Assembly: GCA_020216965.1 (NCBI GenBank)
Contig: JAIWOJ010000183.1
Coordinates: 1-5,517 of the forward strand
From: Prosthecobacter sp.
Lineage (GTDB): Bacteria > Verrucomicrobiota > Verrucomicrobiia > Verrucomicrobiales > Verrucomicrobiaceae
Reading direction: 5' to 3'
DNA length: 5,517 nt
Positions 1 to 5,517 of the stretch are shown here, one piece after another. The position numbers were made by a program, and so were the translations under genes. A model generated the notes under the pieces. It was not told where the DNA came from. It saw only the letters and a program-made list of their open reading frames with translations, and ran no database searches. How positions within the stretch are numbered: position 1 is the stretch's first letter; every line of letters begins with the position of its first letter.

Positions 1-1231
1 GCTCCTTGCGGCGATGGTGATGGGGCTGGGGTCGGGGATGGACCCGCTGGCGATGATGACTGCCTTTGAAAAAGGCATGGGCGGCACGCTGGGCGGTATC
101 GCAGGCATCCTGGGGCTGGGGACCATCTTAGGCGGCCTACTGGCGGCCTCGGGCGGGGCCGATGTGTTGGCAAAAGCGCTGATCGGTGTGTTTGGCCCCA
201 AGCGCGTGCACTGGTGTCTCATGGTCTTGGGGCTACTCATCGGCCTGACGACATGGTTTGCCGTCGGCCTGGTGATGCTGGTGCCCATCTTGCTGACTTT
301 GGCGCGCGAGACCAAGGAGCCTTTTCTGAAGCTAGCCATCCCCCTGCTGGCGGTGCTCTCCATCATGCACGGGGTGATGCCCCCGCATCCTGGCCCAGTG
401 GTGGCTCTCCAGGCGCTCCAGGCAGATTTGGGAAAGGTCATCCTTTGGGGGCTGCTGGCCGCAGTGCCGGTCGCTGCGGTCTCTGGCCCTATTTTTGCCT
501 ACTGGGCTATCCGTCATGTGCAGGTGGATGCCCCTGCACCCCCGCTGGTGGACCCTGAGATCGCAGCGCGGCCTAAGCCCTCCCTGGCCGTGACCGTGAG
601 CGTGCTGACCGTGCCGATCCTCCTTTTGCTGACCCAGACCGTGGCGGAGCTGCTCTATGAAGATAAAGCGCACCCGGTGCGCCAAGTCTGCGCCGTGATC
701 GGCAACCCGACCCTGGCCCTCGGCATTTCAGTCATCTTTGCGGGCATCGCCTTCCGTTTCTCTCGTAGCGAGGCGCTGAAGATGGGAGAAAAGGCCATCG
801 CCGCCGTGGGGATGACGCTGCTGGTGGTAGGCGGGGGCGGGGGGTTTAAAGGCGTGCTGGAGGCCAGTGGAGCCGCTACCGCCATCGGTGCGATGGCAAC
901 CGCAGCGCACCTCCCCCCCATGATATTTGGCTGGCTCTGCGCTGCCCTGGTGCGCGTGGCCACCGGCTCTGCCACTGTGGCCATCACCACCGCGAGCGGC
1001 CTCGTGGCCCCGGTGGTGTTGGGCAATCCAGACGTGAACCCAGAGCTGGTCGTCGTGGGCATCGGCTGTGGCTCCCTCTTTCTCTCCCATCTCAACGATG
1101 CAGGCTTTTGGATCGTCAAAGAGACCTTGGGCATGACCGTGGCACAAACCCTACGCACCTGGACAGTCACCGAGACCCTCGTCGGTCTCACGGGCCTGTT
1201 GGTCGCCTGGGGGTTGGACCGTATTTTCTGA
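1..1231 (+). CDS. GntP-family gluconate/sugar-acid permease (5' truncated by window)
   Basis: This is an inner-membrane H+ symporter of the gluconate:H+ symporter (GntP) family, expected to import gluconate or a related sugar acid. The frame is open from base 2 and ends at TGA 1229-1231. Numbering residues from the ATG at 14, hallmark family segments are MHGVMPPHPGP (118-128), a glycine run followed by FKGVLEASG (273 onward), RVATGSATVAITTASG (from 314) and SHLNDAGFW (358-366). All line up with E. coli GntP as I recall it. Long hydrophobic stretches throughout fit the usual dozen or so membrane helices. About 405 residues are visible against roughly 440-450 for the family, and the alignment suggests some 30 N-terminal residues lie upstream. 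The ATG at 14 is therefore probably an internal methionine. The exact substrate (gluconate, idonate, glycerate, other) cannot be told from this sequence. No kinase or dehydrogenase neighbour is visible downstream to help. Confidence 0.93.
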   Translation, partial: LLAAMVMGLGSGMDPLAMMTAFEKGMGGTLGGIAGILGLGTILGGLLAASGGADVLAKALIGVFGPKRVHWCLMVLGLLIGLTTWFAVGLVMLVPILLTLARETKEPFLKLAIPLLAVLSIMHGVMPPHPGPVVALQALQADLGKVILWGLLAAVPVAAVSGPIFAYWAIRHVQVDAPAPPLVDPEIAARPKPSLAVTVSVLTVPILLLLTQTVAELLYEDKAHPVRQVCAVIGNPTLALGISVIFAGIAFRFSRSEALKMGEKAIAAVGMTLLVVGGGGGFKGVLEASGAATAIGAMATAAHLPPMIFGWLCAALVRVATGSATVAITTASGLVAPVVLGNPDVNPELVVVGIGCGSLFLSHLNDAGFWIVKETLGMTVAQTLRTWTVTETLVGLTGLLVAWGLDRIF

Positions 1232-1251
1232 AACCCTCTTCGGGAAAGCGG

Positions 1252-1280
1252 TGGACATTTCCTCAGGCAGCCCACAAAAT
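1252..1280 (+). promoter_or_regulatory. Candidate sigma70-type promoter for the protease gene
   Basis: TGGACA at 1252-1257 matches TTGACA at five of six positions. After a 17-nt spacer comes CAAAAT at 1275-1280, which matches TATAAT at four of six. Transcription would begin near 1287 and leave a leader of about 45 nt before the ATG at 1332. The position, between the permease stop and the protease start, supports independent transcription of the protease. This is pattern matching only, and read-through from the permease gene is equally possible because no clear terminator separates the two. Confidence 0.4.
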
Positions 1281-1313
1281 TACCACTCATATTCCCGGCC
1301 AAAGCGCGTATTT

Positions 1314-1320
1314 GAAGGAG
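1314..1320 (+). promoter_or_regulatory. Shine-Dalgarno that fixes the protease start
   Basis: GAAGGAG lies 11 nt before the ATG at 1332. It decides in favour of this start over the GTG at 1251, which would put 27 unrelated residues in front of a clean signal peptide. Confidence 0.75.
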
Positions 1321-1331
1321 CCCCCCACGTC

Positions 1332-3641
1332 ATGATTCGTTTTTCCCTGTCCCTTTTGGCCGCCGCCATGGCGTCCGTAGTCAGCGCCCCCCTTGCACGC
1401 GCTGAGACCAATTTCGGCCAAGTGGCCATGCATGTGGCCTACATGCTGCAAAGTCAGCATTATTCACACCGTGACTTTGATGATGAACTCTCTGCCAAGC
1501 TGCTTCAGAACTACCTGAACATGCTCGATATCCGCCACATCTTCTTCACCCAGGAAGATGTGGATACCCTCAAGTCTAAGTATGACACCACCCTTGATGA
1601 CCACGTCCTGATGCGCAACATCAGCCCGGCCATTGAAATTTATGACATCTACAAGCAGCGCGTGCAGGAGAGGCTAGACTTCGTCAAAAAAACCCTCGCG
1701 ACTCATACCTTCACCTTCGATTCCAATCGCACGATCGAGCTGAAGCGCGACAAAGCTCCCTACCCCAAAAACAAGGCCGCGCAGGACAAACTGTGGCTAG
1801 ACATCCTGGAAGAAAACATGCTCCAGGAAAAACTGGCTGATGATGCCAAGGCTGAGGAAGCACGGAAGAAAGCCGAAAAAGCTGCCAACAAAGCCGACGC
1901 TAAGCCTGCTGATGACAAGAAAACACAGGCATCTGCCACAGCCAGCAAAGAAGAAAATCTGACCCCTGCCCAGCGCGTGCAGCGTGATTATGATCGCCTG
2001 CTGGAGAGCATCAATGAGAACGATCAAGAAGACATCGTGGATTTCTTCCTCTCCAGCCTCTCTCAAGCCTACGATCCCCACACCGAGTATATGAGCCCAA
2101 CGGAGACGGACAGCTTCAACATCTCCATGAAGCACAAGCTCGTCGGCATCGGTGCCCTGCTTGGCCTGGTGGATGACGTGGCACAGATCCAGGGCATCGT
2201 CGTCGGAGGTCCAGCAGACAAGCAGGGCGAGTTGAAGCTCAACGACAAGATCACTGGTGTGGCTCAGGGCGATGCTGAATTTGTCGATACCAAATACCTC
2301 AAGCTACAAAAAATCGTGGACATGATCCGTGGCAAAGAGGGCAGCAAGGTCCGTCTGCGCGTGAATCCCGCCGATGATCCCGGCACTACCAAGATCGTGA
2401 CCATCATCCGTGGCGAGGTGGAGCTGAAAGAAAAACTGGCAAACGCGGAACTCCTAGTAGCTCCCGGTGAAGATGGCAAAGAGTCTCTCAAGCTAGGTTG
2501 GATCAACCTCTCATCCTTTTATGCGGATATGGAAAATGGCACGGTCTCAACCACTGATGACGTGCAGCGCCTGTTGGCCCGTCTCATCAAGGAAAAGATT
2601 GATGGCCTTGTGCTCGACCTCCGTGGCAATGGTGGAGGCTCACTGGAGGAGGCCATCCGCCTGACCGGTTTATTTGTCCCAGCCGGTCCAGTCGTGCAGG
2701 CCAAGGACTGGCAGGGCCGCATCAGCTACCGTGAGTGTGAAAACCCAAAAGCCTTCTATGAAGGTCCGATGATCGTCCTAACAGACAAGACCAGCGCCTC
2801 CGCCTCTGAGATTCTCGCGGCAGCCCTTCAGGACTACCGCCGCGCCCTGATCGTCGGTGACAAGTCCACCTTTGGCAAAGGCACCGTGCAGACCATCCTG
2901 CCGGTGGAACGATTCATGCCCTTCTTTGCCAAAAAAGACCGTGCGGGAAATCTCAAGGTTACCATCCAGAAATTCTACCGCATCGCAGGCGGCTCCACCC
3001 AGCTCAAGGGTGTGGAACCCGACCTCGTCCTGCCCTCCATCCGTGATGTCCTAGATATCGGCGAAGCCTCGGCGGACAATCCACTGCCCTACGACACCAT
3101 CCCTGCCCGCAAATACAACCTCGTGCAGGACAAGCCCCTCCCCGTGGCTGAACTAAGCAAGCGCATGAATGAGCGCGTGCAGGCCAATCCTGAGTTTCAA
3201 TACATCATCGAAGAGGCCCGCCGCCTGAAGGAGCGGATCGACCGCAACAACGTTTCCCTCAACCTTGCCGAACGCCAAAAGGAAATGGCCGAAACGAAAG
3301 CGCGGCGTGAGAAACAGGAAGCCGAACGTGCGCAGCGGGTCAAAGAGTTGGCTGAAAAGACCAAGGATGGCGGCTTCAAGGTCTATCACCTCACCTTGGA
3401 TAACGTCGATAAACCAGAGTTGGTGATCGAGTCTGACTTTACCCGTGAGCAGAGCACTGGCATGCGCATGGCAAAGCGTACGGATGATGAAGAAGAAACT
3501 GGCCCACCTTCTTCCAAATTCCCCTACGGCCTTGAGCCGGTGAAGCTAGAGACCGTGCATGTCATGCGCGACTTTATCGAGCTTACCGCCAAACGCCCTA
3601 CTACAGCCAAAGCAGAAGGTGCCCCAGCCGCCGCCAAGTAA
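1332..3641 (+). CDS. prc: Carboxy-terminal processing protease, Tsp/Prc type (S41A, PDZ)
   Basis: This is a periplasmic tail-specific endoprotease of 769 residues (E. coli Prc: 682). Residues 1-24 are a Sec signal peptide (MIRF, hydrophobic core, cleavage expected after A-R-A24). A helical N-terminal Tsp domain covers about 25-255 and includes YDPHTEY at 247-253. The PDZ domain covers about 268-362 and begins HKLVGIG. The S41 peptidase core runs from about 385 to 570, with LDLRGNGGG (428-436), SASASE (488-493), FGKGTVQ (514-520) and FYRIAGGSTQ (from 548). The catalytic dyad is a serine of SASASE, probably S490, with K516; Q520 sits four residues after the lysine as in CtpB. A Prc-type C-terminal helical region (about 584-680) is strongly charged and coiled-coil-like, and the protein ends in a lysine/alanine/proline tail. 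A charged Ala/Lys/Glu/Asp insertion occupies about 169-208. The family trims or degrades proteins from their C-termini, and E. coli Prc with NlpI degrades the hydrolase MepS. The actual substrates here are unknown. Confidence 0.95.
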   Translation: MIRFSLSLLAAAMASVVSAPLARAETNFGQVAMHVAYMLQSQHYSHRDFDDELSAKLLQNYLNMLDIRHIFFTQEDVDTLKSKYDTTLDDHVLMRNISPAIEIYDIYKQRVQERLDFVKKTLATHTFTFDSNRTIELKRDKAPYPKNKAAQDKLWLDILEENMLQEKLADDAKAEEARKKAEKAANKADAKPADDKKTQASATASKEENLTPAQRVQRDYDRLLESINENDQEDIVDFFLSSLSQAYDPHTEYMSPTETDSFNISMKHKLVGIGALLGLVDDVAQIQGIVVGGPADKQGELKLNDKITGVAQGDAEFVDTKYLKLQKIVDMIRGKEGSKVRLRVNPADDPGTTKIVTIIRGEVELKEKLANAELLVAPGEDGKESLKLGWINLSSFYADMENGTVSTTDDVQRLLARLIKEKIDGLVLDLRGNGGGSLEEAIRLTGLFVPAGPVVQAKDWQGRISYRECENPKAFYEGPMIVLTDKTSASASEILAAALQDYRRALIVGDKSTFGKGTVQTILPVERFMPFFAKKDRAGNLKVTIQKFYRIAGGSTQLKGVEPDLVLPSIRDVLDIGEASADNPLPYDTIPARKYNLVQDKPLPVAELSKRMNERVQANPEFQYIIEEARRLKERIDRNNVSLNLAERQKEMAETKARREKQEAERAQRVKELAEKTKDGGFKVYHLTLDNVDKPELVIESDFTREQSTGMRMAKRTDDEEETGPPSSKFPYGLEPVKLETVHVMRDFIELTAKRPTTAKAEGAPAAAK

Positions 3642-3650
3642 CACGGGAAG

Positions 3651-3664
3651 GCTCTACCAAGAGC
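3651..3664. terminator. Small hairpin at the convergent gene ends (weak terminator candidate)
   Basis: GCTCT (3651-3655) and AGAGC (3660-3664) form a perfect 5-bp stem with a 4-nt loop. It lies right after the protease stop and overlaps the stop codon of the minus-strand cyclotransferase-like gene. Its location between converging genes suits a bidirectional terminator. However, there is no T-tract on either side and the stem is short, so it may be chance. Confidence 0.2.
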
Positions 3665-4004
3665 TGCCTAGCGGGCGTGCGCCTGAAACATCACGGAGGT
3701 AGCGGTAGCCCTGCACCTGCCACGCATCGTGCGGGGGGAGTAATTTCACCTCCTCGCGCGTGTATTCACCGTCGGCGACATCTTCCAACACATCAAGGCG
3801 GGCTAGCCCCTCGGCATCCACTTCCCAGATTTCCCCCTGGATGCTGATTCCGGCGGCCTCATCCAGCACCATCCCTGGGTAGCCTCCCAGGTCATAGAGC
3901 CGGTAGCAGGGCGCGGTGGCCGCCTCGGTCAAGAAATGCTGGCCACGCATCCAGCCATGGTTCGAGCCCCCGCGTTTCAGAGTGCCATAAACAAAAATCT
4001 TCAT
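3654..4004 (-). CDS. Gamma-glutamylcyclotransferase-fold (GGCT/AIG2/YtfP-like) protein
   Basis: This is a small cytoplasmic protein of 116 residues, the normal size for bacterial YtfP/AIG2-like members. The family signature VYGTLKRGGSNH is at residues 5-16, where the loop binds the gamma-glutamyl or related substrate. The segment QGEIWEV (56-62) leads into LDVLEDV (70-76). E74 aligns with the catalytic glutamate of human GGCT (E98), followed by the usual Y-T-R-E-E-V strand at 81-86. The fold supports release of 5-oxoproline from gamma-glutamyl amines or peptides, but many bacterial members have no proven reaction, so the substrate is left open. The ATG (4004-4002) lies 2 nt after the TGA of the lipoate-family gene, with no clear Shine-Dalgarno, which suggests translational coupling in a two-gene operon. 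The TAG stop (3656-3654) is 12 nt from the convergent protease stop. Confidence 0.88.
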   Translation of the reverse strand: MKIFVYGTLKRGGSNHGWMRGQHFLTEAATAPCYRLYDLGGYPGMVLDEAAGISIQGEIWEVDAEGLARLDVLEDVADGEYTREEVKLLPPHDAWQVQGYRYLRDVSGARPLGSSW

Positions 4005-4006
4005 CG

Positions 4007-4702
4007 TCAGGTCAGGAAGTCTTCGCGGTCAGAGAGCCACTGCGGTAGGCGGAAGCGTTTTTCTGCGAGCTCCTCGGCTCGGGCGCTGACTGCTGGGGGC
4101 AGAGACGGAACCAGGCTGACGGCTGAGGAGAGGCGCGCGGCCCAAGAGCGCCAGAAAAAGGCATCTAGGCGGACCTGCTGCACACTCCCCTGGTGCAGGA
4201 TGCCCAACCTACCCCGGCGCTGTCCAGCACCCGCGATCTTGGTCTGGCCCCTCACCACATCATGCAAAGCCGGTGCCGTAAAGCACAGCGGCCCCTCGAC
4301 GATGTCCTCTTGCTTCGCGAGGCGGCAGCCATCCTCCCCCATCGCCACAAGTGCCTCCGCCAGTGCCTGATGAATTTTCTCATAGCTCTGCACAGCGGGG
4401 GTCTGAGACCATGAGACTTGGGCAGGCACGATAAGGGAGTAGGTGTGATCGCCATCATGCATCACCACGCCGCCGCCCGTCCAGCGGCGAACGACCGGCC
4501 AAGAGGGCAGGTGCTCCTGGAGGCGGGCCAGATTTTGGGCGTAGCCGAGGGTCACCGTGGGGCGGTCCCACCCATAGACGCGCAGCACAGCCGTTGAGGC
4601 CAGCTCTAGCCAAGCCTGGTCCACCGCCATATTCCAGGCACCATCGTGCGCGCCGTCCTCGTGCAAGAGGAGGTGGTCAAAAAAAGGGGCAGTGCCGATC
4701 AT
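4007..4702 (-). CDS. Lipoate-protein ligase A / LipM-like octanoyltransferase family protein
   Basis: This is a cytoplasmic biotin/lipoyl A/B-ligase-fold protein that attaches lipoyl or octanoyl groups to carrier domains of 2-oxoacid dehydrogenases or the glycine cleavage H protein. Numbering from the ATG at 4702-4700 (231 residues), visible motifs are GAWNMAVDQ (about 21-29), RRWTGGGVVMHDGD (72-85), which forms the lipoyl pocket, and GQTKIAGAGQRR (about 152-163). K155 is the conserved lysine that holds the acyl group or acyl-AMP. C140 lies in LCFTAP, where LipM-type octanoyltransferases, as I recall, carry their catalytic cysteine. The protein is much shorter than E. coli LplA (337) and lacks its C-terminal accessory domain, so the enzyme could be a LipM-like transferase or a single-domain ligase. 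The ATG was preferred because family homology starts just after it. An in-frame GTG at 4738 would add 12 residues. Neither start has a convincing Shine-Dalgarno. It is the first gene of a minus-strand pair. Confidence 0.88.
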   Translation of the reverse strand: MIGTAPFFDHLLLHEDGAHDGAWNMAVDQAWLELASTAVLRVYGWDRPTVTLGYAQNLARLQEHLPSWPVVRRWTGGGVVMHDGDHTYSLIVPAQVSWSQTPAVQSYEKIHQALAEALVAMGEDGCRLAKQEDIVEGPLCFTAPALHDVVRGQTKIAGAGQRRGRLGILHQGSVQQVRLDAFFWRSWAARLSSAVSLVPSLPPAVSARAEELAEKRFRLPQWLSDREDFLT

Positions 4703-4826
4703 GGGTTTTCTTTTGGCATGAACCGGGCAGAGCGCCACCTAGAGTTTGTCGGCCATGCTCTTCCCTAGAAGCAGAAAGAGAGAGCCGTTGCTTCCAGGGC
4801 TTCCACACGCTATTTTTCTCATACGC
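4703..4826. other. Divergent intergenic region
   Basis: This 124-bp region separates the minus-strand lipoate-family gene from the plus-strand transpeptidase gene and must hold the promoters of both. I see a plausible plus-strand promoter at 4788-4816 and no convincing minus-strand promoter. It contains an in-frame ATG at 4755 and an in-frame GTG (minus strand, 4738) that could extend either gene, so the true non-coding part may be shorter. Confidence 0.6.
4788..4816 (+). promoter_or_regulatory. Candidate promoter for the L,D-transpeptidase gene
   Basis: TTGCTT at 4788-4793 and TATTTT at 4811-4816 are separated by exactly 17 nt. Matches to consensus are partial: three of six at -35 and four of six at -10. 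A start site 6-7 nt downstream of the -10 would fall around 4823, only a few bases before the ATG at 4827. That would give an almost leaderless mRNA, which fits the absence of a Shine-Dalgarno there. Confidence 0.3.
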
Positions 4827-5517
4827 ATGTGCCTCCATCAACTGTTCCACAGCGCCGCACGCTGTTCTTTGCTCGCCGCCACGGTCTGGCTCGCTGCCTG
4901 TAAATCTACTCCGCCTCCACCTCCACCGCCGCCGCCTGTGGAGGTGAAAAAGCCGACCGGCCTCTATGAATGGAAGGGTGAGGGGAAGGCCGTCACCTCC
5001 ATCAAAATCAATGTGGATGAGCAAAAAGCCTACCTTTTCCATGGCGATGAACAGGTAGGATGGACCTACGTCGCCACGGGCATCACGAGCTTTCCCACGC
5101 CTACGGGGGACTTCAAAGTGCTGGAAAAAATCCAGGACAAGGTCTCCAACCTCTATGGCAAAGGCTATGACGCCAACGGCAAGCTGGTGAACTCTGACTT
5201 CAAGGTAGGGCGCGATTTATTGCCGCCAGGAGGCAAGTTTGAGCCCGCGAAGATGACCTATTTCATGCGTTTGACGGGGGATGGAGTGGGCATGCACATC
5301 GGCCCAATCCCCAAGCCAGGCCGCCGTGCCTCTCATGGTTGCATCCGCCTGCCCGCCAAATTTGCAGGCACGCTTTTCCGCCACACAGCGATTGGCACCC
5401 CTGTGACGATCACGGGCAAAGGTCCCGACTACAAGACCCACCTCAAAGAGGCAGAAAAGAAGGCGCGGGAAAACGCAGCCAAATGTGCTGCCGCGAAAAA
5501 GAAAGCTGAGGAAGCTG
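4827..5517 (+). CDS. L,D-transpeptidase (YkuD domain), predicted lipoprotein, 3' truncated by window
   Basis: This is an envelope enzyme that cross-links peptidoglycan stems or attaches proteins to them through a catalytic cysteine. There is no stop before the window ends; 230 residues are visible. Residues 1-25 form a lipoprotein signal (MCLHQLF, a hydrophobic stretch, then lipobox LAAC with C25). Nine consecutive prolines follow at 29-37 as a linker. The YkuD domain covers about 57-197: a strand SIKINVDEQKAYLF, the segment TPTGDFKV, then MHIGP with H157 and SHGCIRLP with S169, H170 and nucleophile C172, the standard L,D-transpeptidase signature. Past residue 200 the protein becomes Lys/Ala/Glu-rich (HLKEAEKKARENAAK) and looks coiled-coil when it leaves the window. 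The ATG at 4827 was chosen because it gives a compact lipoprotein signal. An in-frame ATG at 4755 would add 24 residues rich in Arg, Lys and Pro. No Shine-Dalgarno precedes either. The type of cross-link made is not evident from sequence. Confidence 0.92.
   Translation, partial: MCLHQLFHSAARCSLLAATVWLAACKSTPPPPPPPPPVEVKKPTGLYEWKGEGKAVTSIKINVDEQKAYLFHGDEQVGWTYVATGITSFPTPTGDFKVLEKIQDKVSNLYGKGYDANGKLVNSDFKVGRDLLPPGGKFEPAKMTYFMRLTGDGVGMHIGPIPKPGRRASHGCIRLPAKFAGTLFRHTAIGTPVTITGKGPDYKTHLKEAEKKARENAAKCAAAKKKAEEA

Noticed and set aside
1234..1244. CCC-TCTTC-GGG as a terminator after the permease
   Set aside because: A 3-bp stem without a T-tract is too weak to support a terminator.
655..1302. Long minus-strand open frame (215 codons) opposite the permease
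   Set aside because: It is antisense to a well-supported membrane transporter. Its protein shows no recognisable motif and looks like a composition-driven shadow.
1251..1331. GTG at 1251 as an upstream start for the protease, adding 27 residues
   Set aside because: The extra residues do not resemble a signal sequence. The ATG at 1332 has a good Shine-Dalgarno and begins directly with a clean Sec signal peptide. The upstream stretch also overlaps the likely promoter.
3936..4370. Plus-strand open frame of 144 codons opposite the lipoate-family gene
   Set aside because: The translation is Arg/Ser/Ala-rich with no family motifs, and it lies antisense to a gene with clear catalytic signatures.
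4594..4947. Plus-strand open frame of 117 codons spanning the divergent region
   Set aside because: It overlaps two real genes in other frames and its protein has no recognisable features.
4677..5042. Minus-strand open frame of 121 codons across the divergent region and transpeptidase N-terminus
   Set aside because: It contains HRRRRWRWRR, which is the reverse reading of the poly-proline tract. No family resemblance, and the overlapping plus-strand gene is strongly supported.
5424..5517. Possible shared repeat between the Lys/Ala/Glu-rich DNA here and the similar tract at 1836-1955
   Set aside because: The similarity is of amino-acid composition (AEEA/KKAE-like segments). I saw no long exact nucleotide repeat, so common ancestry or recombination is not supported.

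Overview
The window is a moderately GC-rich stretch of bacterial chromosome with five protein genes packed closely together. I see no sign of phage, insertion sequence, CRISPR or RNA genes. The signal peptides, the Tsp/Prc-type periplasmic protease and the lipoprotein-like L,D-transpeptidase point to a diderm (Gram-negative-type) bacterium. The Lys/Ala/Glu-rich insertions, and my impression of similar transpeptidases, suggest the Verrucomicrobiota/Planctomycetota side of the tree. That placement is an impression from sequence style, not an established assignment.

Layout. (1) Bases 1-1231, plus strand: a GntP-family gluconate/sugar-acid permease whose first ~30 codons lie before the window. 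(2) Bases 1232-1331: a 100-bp gap holding a plausible sigma70-type promoter and a good Shine-Dalgarno. (3) Bases 1332-3641, plus strand: an exported, PDZ-containing carboxy-terminal processing protease of the Tsp/Prc type. (4) Bases 3654-4004 and 4007-4702, minus strand: a two-gene unit of a lipoate-ligase/octanoyltransferase-family protein followed 2 nt later by a small gamma-glutamylcyclotransferase-fold protein. It runs head-on into the protease gene with only 12 nt between the stop codons. (5) Bases 4703-4826: a divergent intergenic region. (6) Bases 4827-5517, plus strand: an L,D-transpeptidase (YkuD domain) with a lipobox and a poly-proline linker, cut off by the window end.

How the genes relate. 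The protease and the transpeptidase both act in the periplasm or envelope. In E. coli, Prc controls the level of a peptidoglycan hydrolase, so a shared envelope theme is possible, but the two genes are not in one operon. The permease is inner-membrane carbon uptake. The minus-strand pair is cytoplasmic: protein lipoylation plus a cyclotransferase-fold enzyme. Overall this looks like ordinary core or housekeeping chromosome. I found no convincing undescribed system. The points worth a second look are an almost leaderless arrangement for the transpeptidase, an ambiguous active site in the lipoate-family protein, and unusual insertions or spacing in the protease.
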